Shown: positions 6,820 through 14,657, counted from the first letter of the stretch. The stretch is 29,858 nt of DNA from Claveliimonas stercoravium (GCA_019117345.1 DWZW01000081.1:1-29858), one strand, 5' to 3'. Translations and numbers: made by a program. Notes: generated from the sequence alone by a model not told the origin.

Positions 6820-8183
6820 CAGAGTATAAAGATATGCTGCAGAAGCAAAGAGACTATTTCCGCACCGGAGAGACAAAAAACGTGGCCTTCCGGCTGCGGC
6901 AGCTTCAACGGATGGAAGCCTGGATCAACGAGAACGAGGAGGACATCATGGAGGCCCTGAAGCAGGACCTTCACAAGTCCCCCTTTGAGGCCTACGCTAC
7001 GGAGATAGGGATTGTCAAGGAGGAGATACGGTACACGCTGAAGCATCTCAGGAGATGGGCCAGGCCAAAGAGAGTCCCCACTCCTGTCACCCAGTTCCCC
7101 TCCAGGTCCTGCATCTATCCTGAGCCCTACGGGGTCGTGCTGATCATGTCCCCCTGGAACTATCCCTTCCAGCTCACCATCGCCCCCCTCGTGGGCGCCA
7201 TCTGCGCGGGAAACTGTGCGGTGGTAAAGCCATCCGCCTACTCTGCCGCCACCTCGGCTCTCATAGGGCGGATGCTCCGGGAGCTGTTCCCGGAGAAGTA
7301 TGTCAGTGTGATCGAGGGAGGGAGGAAAGAGAACGAGGCTCTTTTAAATGAGAGGTTTGACTACATCTTCTTTACGGGAAGCGTGAACGTGGGGCGTTAC
7401 GTGATGGAGAAGGCCTCTGCCCACCTGACGCCCGTCAGCCTGGAGCTGGGGGGAAAGAGTCCCTGTATTGTAGATGAAACGGCAGATATCTCCCTGGCCG
7501 CCAGGAGGATCGTCTGGGGGAAATTCCTGAACTGCGGCCAGACCTGTGTGGCTCCCGACTATATTTTTGTCCACAAGAGTGTGAAGGATAAGCTCCTGAA
7601 GCAGATGGCAAAGCAGATACGGAAGATGTATGGAAATGACCCCTGCAGGAACGAGGAGTATCCGAAGATGATAAACAGGAAGCACTTTGACAGGGTGCTG
7701 GGGCTGATACGGGATGCCCGCGTGGTCTGCGGCGGCGGGAGCAGACAGGAAACGCTCCAGATTGAACCCACTATCCTGGACCAGGCCACATGGGAGCATC
7801 CGGTCATGCAGGAGGAAATCTTCGGACCGGTGCTGCCGGTCATGACCTTCTATGACCTGCAAGAGGTGGTCGCCCAGGTCAGCGCAAGGCCGAGACCCCT
7901 TGCCCTCTACCTGTTTACAAGGAAAAAGGAGAGGGAGGCCTATGTGCTGAAGCACGTCTCTTACGGCGGAGGCTGCATCAATGATACGGTAGTGCATCTG
8001 GCCACCTCGCATATGCCCTTTGGCGGCGTGGGGGACAGCGGCATGGGCGGCTACCACGGGAAGGACAGCTTTGACACGTTCACCCACAGGAAGAGCATCA
8101 TGAAGAAGTCCTGTCTCATCGACATACCGGTCCGGTATGCCCCCTTTAAGAAAAAACTGGACCTCCTCAAGAAGATCCAGTAA
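6816..8183 (+). CDS. Aldehyde dehydrogenase (class 3-like)
   Basis: A 455-aa NAD(P)-dependent aldehyde dehydrogenase that oxidises aldehydes to acids (or acts in reverse on fatty aldehydes in some relatives). The length fits the class 3 group (about 450-460 aa, no N-terminal extension). Visible motifs are MSPWNYPFQL (about 111-120), the cofactor region KPSAYS (138-143), FTGSVNVG (186-193), the general base E210 in LELGGKSP, the catalytic nucleophile C244 in GQTCVAPDY, and EEIFGPVLPV. The C-terminus (PVRYAPF...KLDLLKK) is a short basic amphipathic stretch that in relatives can contact membranes. It overlaps the upstream iron alcohol dehydrogenase by 4 nt, so the two were translated together. 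The actual substrate cannot be inferred. Confidence 0.93.
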   Translation: MTEYKDMLQKQRDYFRTGETKNVAFRLRQLQRMEAWINENEEDIMEALKQDLHKSPFEAYATEIGIVKEEIRYTLKHLRRWARPKRVPTPVTQFPSRSCIYPEPYGVVLIMSPWNYPFQLTIAPLVGAICAGNCAVVKPSAYSAATSALIGRMLRELFPEKYVSVIEGGRKENEALLNERFDYIFFTGSVNVGRYVMEKASAHLTPVSLELGGKSPCIVDETADISLAARRIVWGKFLNCGQTCVAPDYIFVHKSVKDKLLKQMAKQIRKMYGNDPCRNEEYPKMINRKHFDRVLGLIRDARVVCGGGSRQETLQIEPTILDQATWEHPVMQEEIFGPVLPVMTFYDLQEVVAQVSARPRPLALYLFTRKKEREAYVLKHVSYGGGCINDTVVHLATSHMPFGGVGDSGMGGYHGKDSFDTFTHRKSIMKKSCLIDIPVRYAPFKKKLDLLKKIQ

Positions 8184-8202
8184 AAGATGCTGAAAATGGG
8201 GA

Positions 8203-10245
8203 TTACAGCAGCAGACCGATGTGGTAGACGAGAAAGCTCATCACCCAGGCCACTGCAAACTGGAAGCACATGAAGCAGGCGGTAAGACGCCTGCTTTCTG
8301 TCTCCCTGCGTATGGTGGCGATGGTGGCCGTGCAGGGGATGTAGAGCAGGCAGAAGACCATCAGTGCGTATGCGTTCACCGCGCCAAAGCCCATGGCACC
8401 CAGGGTGGAGGCCATGGCGGTCATGCCGTGGGATGTGGTGATGTTCTGGATGCCAAAGAGCACGCTGCAGCTTGAGACAACCACCTCTTTTGCGGCGATC
8501 CCGGCGATGAGGGCCACCACGATCTGCCAGTAGCCGAGCCCCAGAGGGGTAAATATCGGTACAATGGCCTTTCCTATCCAGGCGCCAAAGCTGGCGCTTA
8601 TGTCCGTCACGTAGCCTGTGGGGCCGAAATTCAGGAGCACCCACATGATGACGGAGGCAACGAAGATGACAGTCCCTGCCTTTGTCAGGTAGTCCTTGAT
8701 CTTCTCCCACACGTAGATGGCGATAGTCCGGGCGTTGGGAGACTTGTACTCCGGCAGCTCTATGAGGAGCGCGTGCTCTGCCTTGCTGCCGTCAAATCTG
8801 GAGATGACGAAGGCGGAGGTGATCGCCACCAGGATGCCCAGCAGGTACATGGAGTAGCACACCAGCATGGCGTTCCCTCCGAAGAACATGGAGGAGAACA
8901 GCACGTAGATGGGCAGCCTTGCGCTGCAGGACATAAAGGGGGTGATGAGGATCGTCTTCAGGCGGTCCCTGCGGTGCTCCAGAGCCCTTGAAGCCATGAC
9001 TGCCGGGACGGAGCACCCGAACCCCAGGAGCAGGGGGATGAAGGCCCGCCCTGAAAGGCCCAGGCGGCTCATGATGTCGTCCATGACAAAGGCCACGCGG
9101 GACATGTACCCGCTGTCCTCCAGTATGGCCAGCGCCAGGAACAGGATGAAGATGTTGGGCAGGAAGGTCAGGATGCCGCCCACGCCGGAGATGATGCCGT
9201 CCACGATGAGGGAGGTGACCATGTGGCCTGTGCCCACCGCGGCAAGGCCCTCTGACACAAGGCCGGAGAAGGCGTCCAGCCCGATCTCGAAGTAGCCCTT
9301 CAGGAAATCGCCCACCGTGAAGGTGAGGAAGAACACCAGGGCCATGATGGCGAGAAAGATGGGGAGCCCTAGCCATCTGCTGGTGAGGTACCTGTCGATG
9401 TGGTCGGTCCGGGCCTCGTTTTTCGACTTGTTGACAAGGACCTCCTGGATGATCTCCTCAATAAAATCATATTTCTGGTTGATGATGTCTTTTTCGTAAT
9501 CCCGCTCAATGATATCGGAAAGTTCCAGGGGGTACTGGCTGCTGACGCTCTTGTCCCTTTCCAGATATTTGATAGCGTGCCACCTCTTATTGGCCATATC
9601 CGGATAGGACTGCTTCAGCCGGTCCATGATCTGGTCAATCTTGTCCTCTATGTAATCTTGATACACCATGGCGTACTCCTGGTGGTGGTTGTGCCTGTGG
9701 GCGGAATGCTCCCCGTGGTGATGGTGGATAAAGGGACTCTGCGCCCCGTGGTCTTTGTGGTGCGCCACGGCATGGAGCAGGATGGACAGACCGGTTTTCT
9801 TTCTGGCGGAGACAGGGATGGCAGGGATGCCCAGCATCTCCGGGAGACGGTGCAGGTCGATCTCCATGCCCCGCTCCTCCACGATATCCATCATGTTCAG
9901 AGCCAGAACAACAGGTTTGCCCAGCTCGATGAGCTGGAGAGTCAGATAGAGGTTCCTCTCCAGGCAGGAGGCGTCCACCACGTCCACGATGACATCCACC
10001 TCGTCACTCAGGATACACTCCCTGGACACAGTCTCCTCCATTGTGTAGGAGGTGAGGCTGTAGATACCGGGAAGGTCGATGAGCCGAAAATCCTGTCCCT
10101 CGTAGGTGGCGTGGCCCTCTTTTTTCTCCACCGTGACACCGGGCCAGTTGGCCACCTTCAGGTTGGCTCCGGTGAAGGCGTTGAAGAGGGTGGTCTTGCC
10201 GCAGTTGGGGTTGCCTATGAAGGCCACATTAATCGAGCCTGCCAT
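8203..10245 (-). CDS. feoB: Ferrous iron transport protein B (FeoB)
   Basis: A 680-aa Fe(II) transporter of the cytoplasmic membrane with a GTPase domain fused to a helical-spacer and membrane core. G-protein motifs are complete: G1 GNPNCGKT (11-18), G3 DLPG (57-60), G4 NMMD (117-120) and G5 SARK (146-149). The membrane half carries two Gate-like motifs (GFGCSVPA and SCSARLPIYV) that place the conserved cysteines of the Fe path, and about nine to ten hydrophobic helices. Unusual is a His-rich insertion, residues 158-188, with thirteen histidines, between the GTPase and spacer domains. It is somewhat short for the family (usually 650-770) but complete. The start follows GGAGGT and overlaps the end of feoA by 17 nt, a typical coupled feoAB pair. 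No FeoC is seen. Confidence 0.97.
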   Translation of the reverse strand: MAGSINVAFIGNPNCGKTTLFNAFTGANLKVANWPGVTVEKKEGHATYEGQDFRLIDLPGIYSLTSYTMEETVSRECILSDEVDVIVDVVDASCLERNLYLTLQLIELGKPVVLALNMMDIVEERGMEIDLHRLPEMLGIPAIPVSARKKTGLSILLHAVAHHKDHGAQSPFIHHHHGEHSAHRHNHHQEYAMVYQDYIEDKIDQIMDRLKQSYPDMANKRWHAIKYLERDKSVSSQYPLELSDIIERDYEKDIINQKYDFIEEIIQEVLVNKSKNEARTDHIDRYLTSRWLGLPIFLAIMALVFFLTFTVGDFLKGYFEIGLDAFSGLVSEGLAAVGTGHMVTSLIVDGIISGVGGILTFLPNIFILFLALAILEDSGYMSRVAFVMDDIMSRLGLSGRAFIPLLLGFGCSVPAVMASRALEHRRDRLKTILITPFMSCSARLPIYVLFSSMFFGGNAMLVCYSMYLLGILVAITSAFVISRFDGSKAEHALLIELPEYKSPNARTIAIYVWEKIKDYLTKAGTVIFVASVIMWVLLNFGPTGYVTDISASFGAWIGKAIVPIFTPLGLGYWQIVVALIAGIAAKEVVVSSCSVLFGIQNITTSHGMTAMASTLGAMGFGAVNAYALMVFCLLYIPCTATIATIRRETESRRLTACFMCFQFAVAWVMSFLVYHIGLLL

Positions 10246-10471
10246 CTTCCGCCACCTCCCTCACATCGATGTTGTCGGCGATCTGCCGGCCAAGCGCAAA
10301 TCGAGTGCCCCGGAATCTGGCGGTCAGGGACCCCTTCTTGTCGTTGTTTAAGATCGTGATAAGAGCACCCTCTGTGAGCCCCAGGGCCTCCAGCCGGCGC
10401 TCCAGCTTCTTTCCCGTGTGTATGCCGCATACCTGGTATGTATGGTCATTTTTCCCTTGCTTTAGTATCAT
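10229..10471 (-). CDS. feoA: Ferrous iron transport protein A (FeoA)
   Basis: An 80-aa cytoplasmic SH3-like protein that partners FeoB and is needed for Fe(II) uptake. The FeoA pattern is seen in GIHTGKKLERRLEALGLTEGALITIL (broken here by the family turn at about residue 30) and the C-terminal beta hairpin GRQIADNIDV. The length is typical (75-85 aa). It starts at ATG 10471 on the minus strand behind AAAGGAG with a 9-nt spacing. It is the first gene of feoAB, with a promoter at 10515-10543 and a Fur-box-like sequence between promoter and gene. Confidence 0.95.
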   Translation of the reverse strand: MILKQGKNDHTYQVCGIHTGKKLERRLEALGLTEGALITILNNDKKGSLTARFRGTRFALGRQIADNIDVREVAEDGRLD

Positions 10472-10488
10472 TTGTAAGTCTCCTTTAA

Positions 10489-10503
10489 TGAGAAAAATTA
10501 TCT
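10489..10503 (-). promoter_or_regulatory. Fur-box-like operator upstream of feoA
   Basis: The plus-strand sequence TGAGAAAAATTATCT matches the 7-1-7 Fur consensus TGATAATNATTATCA at 11 of 14 defined positions. It lies just downstream of the feoA transcription start (about +5 to +19), a normal place for an iron repressor. This is a candidate by eye only, and no Fur gene is in the window. Confidence 0.45.
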
Positions 10504-10514
10504 TCTAGTGTATG

Positions 10515-10543
10515 ATTATAGCATTATTTGACTGCACTGACAA
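10515..10543 (-). promoter_or_regulatory. feoAB promoter (minus strand)
   Basis: Read on the minus strand: -35 TTGTCA (10543-10538), 17-nt spacer, perfect -10 TATAAT (10520-10515). It overlaps the plus-strand promoter at 10528-10556, so the -35 boxes share one face of DNA. Confidence 0.75.
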
Positions 10544-10556
10544 TGTGAAGTATAAT
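10528..10556 (+). promoter_or_regulatory. Divergent promoter for the CmpB-like gene
   Basis: -35 TTGACT (10528-10533), 17-nt spacer, perfect -10 TATAAT (10551-10556), giving a start near 10563. It overlaps the feoAB promoter by 16 bp, so the two are likely mutually exclusive for RNA polymerase. It also shows that an upstream ATG at 10558 cannot be the translational start. Confidence 0.75.
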
Positions 10557-10641
10557 CTTGCTGTCACACTCCCCGTCACCGTCCGGCCCGTTTTCCGGTG
10601 CGGCGGGCGGGGGAGGAGATGCTTTGGGAAAGGAGTTTTAT

Positions 10642-11517
10642 ATGCGGATATACAGCCTGCTGCTCTATTTTTTTATATACAGCTTTCTTGGATGGTGCAC
10701 AGAAGTGGCCTATGCCACGGTGAAGGAGAGGAGATTCGTAAACAGGGGATTTCTCAATGGCCCCTGGTGCCCTATATACGGGGTGGGCGTGTCTGCGGTG
10801 GTGACACTGCTCGACGGCTTCCGGGACAGCCTGCTGCTCCTGTATCTTTCCTCCCTTGTGCTTGTGACGCTGATCGAGGGGATGACAGGGTTTATCATGG
10901 ATAAGATATTCCACCATAAGTGGTGGGATTACACGGGCCTTCCCCTCAATATCGGCGGATATGTGTGCCTGCCCTTTTCCATTGCCTGGGGAGCAGCCTG
11001 TGTAGTGATCGTAAAGGGGATCCACCCGCTCATCGAAAGACTGGTGGGATTTCTGCCGGAGGCGGCGGGAGCTGCCCTGCTCTGTGTCCTGACGGTCTGC
11101 CTTGCCGCCGACGTGGCGGTGACGACAGCGGGCATACTGAAGCTGAACAGGCGCCTGGATATGCTGGAGAGGATCGGGGCGGAGCTGCATGAGATCTCAG
11201 ACAGGATGGGAGCCAATATCCACGAGAATGTCATGGATGCCATGGAGAAGGCGGAGGCGCTGGAGGATGTGGCTCAGGCCAGGAAAGAGAAGCTGGATGC
11301 CCTTTCCGGAGAGGCGAGGGAGCGGCTGGACCTTCTCTCCGGTGAGACGAGAGAGCGCTATGATATACTCAGACAGCGGTACGCGGAGCTGACCGGGGCA
11401 ACCCTGCAGGCCAGCCGGAGGCTTGTGAGGGCGTTCCCCAGGATGGAGTCCAGAAGGCACAAGGAGCTGCTGGACGAGCTGAAGCGGAGGCTGGAAGAGG
11501 TGACCAGAAAAAAATAA
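10642..11517 (+). CDS. Putative ABC-transporter type IV (CmpB-like) membrane protein
   Basis: A 291-aa membrane protein of the CmpB/putative ABC-transporter type IV family, whose transport role is not established. Residues 1 to about 165 hold four to five hydrophobic helices with the signature FLGWCTEVAYATVKERRFVNRGFLNGP (split here for reading: FLGWCTEV and NRGFLNGPWCPIYG) and a second block HKWWDYTGLPLNIGGYVCLPF (again WWDY and PLNIGGY). Residues 170-291 are a long charged region predicted as coiled coil, with near repeats LDALSGEARER and LDLLSGETRER. ATG 10642 is chosen because AAAGGAG lies upstream at the right distance and family homology starts here. An in-frame ATG at 10558 precedes the transcription start. 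A terminator follows. Confidence 0.85.
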   Translation: MRIYSLLLYFFIYSFLGWCTEVAYATVKERRFVNRGFLNGPWCPIYGVGVSAVVTLLDGFRDSLLLLYLSSLVLVTLIEGMTGFIMDKIFHHKWWDYTGLPLNIGGYVCLPFSIAWGAACVVIVKGIHPLIERLVGFLPEAAGAALLCVLTVCLAADVAVTTAGILKLNRRLDMLERIGAELHEISDRMGANIHENVMDAMEKAEALEDVAQARKEKLDALSGEARERLDLLSGETRERYDILRQRYAELTGATLQASRRLVRAFPRMESRRHKELLDELKRRLEEVTRKK

Positions 11518-11530
11518 GAGAAGAACATGG

Positions 11531-11578
11531 AAAAAGGGACATTTCCAACCTGTCAGCGGGGTGGAAATGTCCCTTTTT
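11531..11578. terminator. Bidirectional terminator between convergent genes
   Basis: A perfect 17-bp inverted repeat (11531-11547 with 11562-11578) has an A5 run at one end and a T5 run at the other. It would terminate both the plus-strand gene ending at 11517 and the minus-strand Nudix gene ending at 11588. Confidence 0.92.
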
Positions 11579-11587
11579 GGAAGGTGG

Positions 11588-12277
11588 TCAAATGTGGAAC
11601 AGCTCTTTCAGACCGCACAGGATCATAGCGCCGTGGTCAAAGGCCAGTCCCTGGCTGTTCTTTGCGAGGCAGGAGCCCTCATCGAAGCGCAAGGGGCATT
11701 CCAGGGAGGAGGAGAGGACCTGGCCGCCTCCCTCCAGGCGGAGCTCATAGTGGAACAGGCTCGGCCGGCTTCCCTCCCGGCGTGTCAGGGCAACGGTGAA
11801 CCACCTGGCATCGCTGGCGTCATCCCCGGCCTCTGCGGGGATCTGGTCTGTGTCCAGGACAGCCAGATGGGCGCAGCTCATGACCCAGGTGCGGGGGTCT
11901 CTGCCGGGCTTTGAGAAGGTGTAGAGCTGCTGCAGGGGCACGCCCTCCACGTGGGTCTCCTCCAGGAGCTCTCTTCTGGCGGCCTCCATGACTGTCTCGC
12001 GGGGCTCCACAAAGCCTCCCGGAAGAGCATAGCGACCGAGGCAGGGGTGGCCGCCTCTTCTGATCATAAGGACCCTCAGTGCCCTGCCGCCCAGATAGTG
12101 CTGCCGGTCCTCTGATGACATCCTCCCTCCGCCTGCAAGGCGGGAGGAAAGTCCAGGGGCGGCAAAGATGAGCATGTCCACCGTCATGGACGGGCGGGGG
12201 TAGTCGCCGGGCCGGTACCGGGCCAGGAATTCCTCCTCTGTCAGACCGTTTTTGTCTCGAAGTGCTTCCATTGTCAT
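11588..12277 (-). CDS. Nudix hydrolase
   Basis: A 229-aa Nudix hydrolase, cleaving a nucleoside diphosphate linked to another moiety. The Nudix box is seen at residues 88-110: G88, E94, R102, E103, E106 and E107 in the right spacing (the usual Gly of the EExG end is replaced, EETHV). An N-terminal stretch (RPSMTVDMLIFA) and the following beta strands resemble the ADP-ribose/NAD-linked NUDIX group (NrtR-type N-terminal part), but no winged-helix DNA-binding domain is seen, so a regulator is unlikely. A second ATG, at 12271, has better spacing (9 nt) to AGGAGG than the first (3 nt) and may be the true start. It follows the J-domain gene by 10 nt in an operon. Confidence 0.88.
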   Translation of the reverse strand: MTMEALRDKNGLTEEEFLARYRPGDYPRPSMTVDMLIFAAPGLSSRLAGGGRMSSEDRQHYLGGRALRVLMIRRGGHPCLGRYALPGGFVEPRETVMEAARRELLEETHVEGVPLQQLYTFSKPGRDPRTWVMSCAHLAVLDTDQIPAEAGDDASDARWFTVALTRREGSRPSLFHYELRLEGGGQVLSSSLECPLRFDEGSCLAKNSQGLAFDHGAMILCGLKELFHI

Positions 12278-12287
12278 GCGCCTCCTG

Positions 12288-12962
12288 TCAGGACTGGAGC
12301 TGCCGATAGGAGATCAGCTTGTCCAGGTTGTTCAAGAACAGTGTGTTCTGGCTGGTTATCTTCTTCTTTTCCAGAGTGGATTTACACTGCTCCAGGTAGC
12401 TGTCGTACATGGAGTAGAGCAGTGCGTAGGGCAGGTCCCGGTTCTGGCTCCACTGGAACAAAAGCCAGTTCATGGCGTGGGAGAACCAGTATCTGCGGGG
12501 GATTTCCCCGTCCTTCAGCACCAGGATGTGGGGGTGGGCCTCCTCGGCGATGGCTGCCAGCTTCTCCGCATCCGGCTCCTGACGGCTGAACCTTTTGGGC
12601 TTCAGCAGGCCGGCGCTCTCGCTGACCAGGCCGTTCAGCCTGTTGGCGGCCTCCCAGTAGGGTGCGAAATTGGGGGATAGAGGTCCGCTGCGGCGTGCCT
12701 CCCTCTCCCTTGCGCGCTCGGCCCGGGTCTCCCGGCGGATGGGGTTGCGTATCCTGCGGTCGTAGGTCCTCCGGCTCTCCGGGTTGCTCAGGATCCGGTA
12801 GGCGGTGAGCACATTCTGGATGTAGGCTGTGGTGTCAAAGGTACTGTTTATATTTTCGTCCGGATGCATTTTTTTCACTAAAAAATTCTTGGCGTCTGCA
12901 ATCTCTTTTTCATCTGCATCCATAGAAACGCCAAGAAGATCATAGTAAGTACAATCTTTCAT
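12288..12962 (-). CDS. J-domain (DnaJ-like) protein
   Basis: A 224-aa co-chaperone-like protein with an N-terminal J domain (residues about 4-70), including YYDLLGV at 6-12 and the essential HPD at 33-35 that stimulates Hsp70 ATPase. There is no Gly/Phe region, zinc finger or DnaJ C-terminal domain, so it is a class III J protein. Residues 75-95 are very basic (RRETRAERARERE). The remaining 120 residues, rich in Trp, Tyr and Leu, are not recognised. The start is chosen at 12962 because GGGGAG lies 6 nt upstream; an in-frame ATG six bases earlier and one at 13001 are less likely. It heads the operon with the Nudix gene and is divergent from a DnaK fragment 700 bp away. Confidence 0.85.
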   Translation of the reverse strand: MKDCTYYDLLGVSMDADEKEIADAKNFLVKKMHPDENINSTFDTTAYIQNVLTAYRILSNPESRRTYDRRIRNPIRRETRAERAREREARRSGPLSPNFAPYWEAANRLNGLVSESAGLLKPKRFSRQEPDAEKLAAIAEEAHPHILVLKDGEIPRRYWFSHAMNWLLFQWSQNRDLPYALLYSMYDSYLEQCKSTLEKKKITSQNTLFLNNLDKLISYRQLQS

Positions 12963-13160
12963 ATACATCTCCCCTTGTTGGATCAGTTTATAAACTCCCA
13001 TCTATTATAATACTTCAGCAGGGCCGGGAAATCAACCGGAAAGTCAGGCTTGTTGTTCGGCGGAAAGGGTGGTAAACTGACAGTAAATGCGTGGGCGCCC
13101 GGCCGGAGAGCGTAAGCCGCAAAAAAAGAGCGAGGCAAAAGGAGAAAGGAAGAGGAAGCT

Positions 13161-13640
13161 ATGAGAAGGCCAAAGAGACAGATGACTGATATGGGAGAGA
13201 TTACCAGGATGATCGGGGAGTGCGCCGTGTGCCGCGTCGGCATGCAGAGCCAGGGGAAAATCTACGTGGTGCCCATGAATTTCGGCTATGAGCAGGAGGG
13301 GGAAAGGCTTACCTTCTACCTCCACAGCGCAAAGGTGGGCCGCAAGATCGAGGCGCTCAAGGAGGAGCCGGAGGTGTGCGTGGAGCTGGACTGCCGGCAC
13401 GGGCTGATGGAGGCGGAGCTCCCCTGCAGCCACAGCTATTGCTATGCCAGCCTCATCGGCACCGGGAGGGTGCAGGTCCTGAAGACCTATGAGGAGAAGC
13501 TGGAGGGACTGAAGAAGCTGATGAGACATCAGACCGGAAAGGATTTTGATGATTTTGACGAGAAGTGGGTGGGCGCTGTGGAAGTGCTGAAGGTGGAGCT
13601 TGAGGAGTACGCCTGCAAATACCACGATGGCACCAACTAG
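13161..13640 (+). CDS. Pyridoxamine 5'-phosphate oxidase-like (NimA-type) flavin protein
   Basis: A 159-aa split-barrel FMN-binding protein of the pyridoxamine 5'-phosphate oxidase-like group, closest by pattern to NimA-type proteins (some confer 5-nitroimidazole resistance, most have unknown substrates). Visible patterns are CAVCRVGMQSQGKIYVVPMNFGY (in pieces: CRVGM and YVVPMNFGY, residues 20-45), FYLHSAKVGRKIEAL (the FMN phosphate-binding turn near 52-66), and VCVELD. The C-terminus is WVGAVEVLKVELEEYACKYH. The length matches NimA-type proteins (150-165). The start follows AGAGGAAG by about 5 nt. Actual drug resistance cannot be inferred from sequence. It lies directly upstream of the DnaK remnant. 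Confidence 0.85.
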   Translation: MRRPKRQMTDMGEITRMIGECAVCRVGMQSQGKIYVVPMNFGYEQEGERLTFYLHSAKVGRKIEALKEEPEVCVELDCRHGLMEAELPCSHSYCYASLIGTGRVQVLKTYEEKLEGLKKLMRHQTGKDFDDFDEKWVGAVEVLKVELEEYACKYHDGTN

Positions 13641-13667
13641 GAAAGAAGAGTGTGAAAAGAGGCATCC

Positions 13668-14495
13668 GTGGTGGGAGGCTCCACGAGGATCCCGGCTGTC
13701 CAGGAGAAGGTGCGGATGCTGACAGGAAAAGTGCCCTCCAGGAACATCAACCCGGACGAGTGCGTGGCAAAGGGGGCAGCCATCCTGGGAAGCACTCTGG
13801 AGGGAAACAGCCTGGTGGCGGCAGGGACGGACAAGAGCCTGCTCCTTCTGGACGTGACCCCTCTGAGCCTGTCCATTGAGACCGTGGGCGGCGTGGCCAC
13901 CCGGCTCATAGAGAGGAACACCACCCTTCCCACCCGGTATTCCCGGGTATTTACCACAGCGGCTCCCTACCAGCGTTCTGTGGACATCCATGTGCTCCAG
14001 GGGGAGCGCCCCATGGCCAGGGACAACAAGACCATCGGCAGATTCAGGCTGAAGGGCATCAAGGCGGCGCCCGCCGGCGTGCCCCAGATCGAGGTCTCCT
14101 TTGACATCGATGCCAACGGCATCCTGAAGGTGTCCGCCCGGGACCTGGACACAGGGAAGCAGCAGTCCATCACCATCACCTCCAACGACAGCATGTCCGA
14201 GGACGAGATCCAGCAGGCCATCCGTGATGCTCGGGACTACGCCGGGCAGGACCAGACGAGAAGGGACGCGGTGGAGGTCCTGGGAGATGCCCGGAAGCTG
14301 ATGGCAGAGACAGAGCGGAAGCTGAAGGAGAAGAAAAAAGACCTGGACAGAGGGAAAAAGAAACAGGTGAAGGCTGACGTGAACAGGCTGAACAAGCTGA
14401 CTATGAAGTGCCGCCTGGACAAGGTGACAGAGGAGCAGCTCTCGGAACTCCGGGAGGCTGTGCGCCAGCTTGAGGAGAGCGCCGGGAGTCTGTAG
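13668..14495 (+). pseudogene. DnaK/Hsp70 C-terminal half, ATPase domain missing
   Basis: An Hsp70 fragment of 275 aa. It begins in the last part of the nucleotide-binding domain (VVGGSTRIPAVQEKV and AKGAAILGS), followed by the linker LLLLDVTPLSL, the complete beta substrate-binding domain (residues about 60-175, with GIPQIEV-like GVPQIEVSFDIDANGIL) and a helical lid (176-275) that ends early in EESAGSL. About 330 N-terminal residues are absent and nothing upstream encodes them; the next stop in frame is at 13653. A GTG at 13668 with AAGAGG 5 nt upstream could allow expression of an ATP-independent peptide-binding protein. A truncated gene is the simpler view. The intact J-domain gene, divergent upstream, suggests an original J/Hsp70 pair. 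Confidence 0.85.
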
Positions 14496-14505
14496 ACACT
14501 TGCTC

Positions 14506-14562
14506 AAATAATACTCTGAAGAGTCAGTTGTATTTCAACACTCTTTGGAGTATTATTTTTTT
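14506..14562 (+). terminator. Rho-independent terminator after the DnaK remnant
   Basis: A long hairpin pairs AAATAATACTC (14506-14516) with GAGTATTATTT (14548-14558). An inner stem pairs GAAGAGT with ACTCTTT, and a seven-T tract (14556-14562) follows. Confidence 0.9.
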
Positions 14563-14612
14563 AAAACGGAAAAGCAATCAGAGGTACTTTTTAGACGATA
14601 AATTTTGTGATT

Positions 14613-14642
14613 TTTCGCAAATTAATGCTTTAACTTGCGAAA
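14613..14642 (+). promoter_or_regulatory. Perfect inverted repeat, probable operator of the paaK/ior operon
   Basis: TTTCGCAA (14613-14620) and TTGCGAAA (14635-14642) form a perfect 8-bp inverted repeat with a 14-nt centre. The right half begins directly after the -35 box and runs into the spacer, where a bound protein would block RNA polymerase. The matching regulator is not in the window. Confidence 0.6.
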
Positions 14643-14657
14643 GTATTGTGCTATACT
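14629..14657 (+). promoter_or_regulatory. Promoter of the paaK-iorAB-ACT operon
   Basis: -35 TTTAAC (14629-14634), 17-nt spacer, -10 TATACT (14652-14657). The first start codon (14703) is 45 nt downstream and is preceded by AAGGAGG. Confidence 0.65.

Noticed and set aside
10558..10641. N-terminal extension of the CmpB-like protein from ATG 10558
   Set aside because: This ATG lies before the expected transcription start and the extension is Gly/Ser/Pro low complexity; the ATG at 10642 has a proper ribosome site.
13002..13160. Promoters between the J-domain and NimA-like genes
   Set aside because: A TATAAT is seen for the minus strand but no -35 at proper spacing; on the plus strand only TTGTTG/TAAACT. 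Too weak to list.
13044..14507. 487-aa open frame on the minus strand over the NimA-like gene and the DnaK remnant
   Set aside because: Composition (Leu/His/Gln-rich) is the mirror of G+C-rich codon use on the other strand; no homology pattern or ribosome site, and the plus-strand products are recognised.
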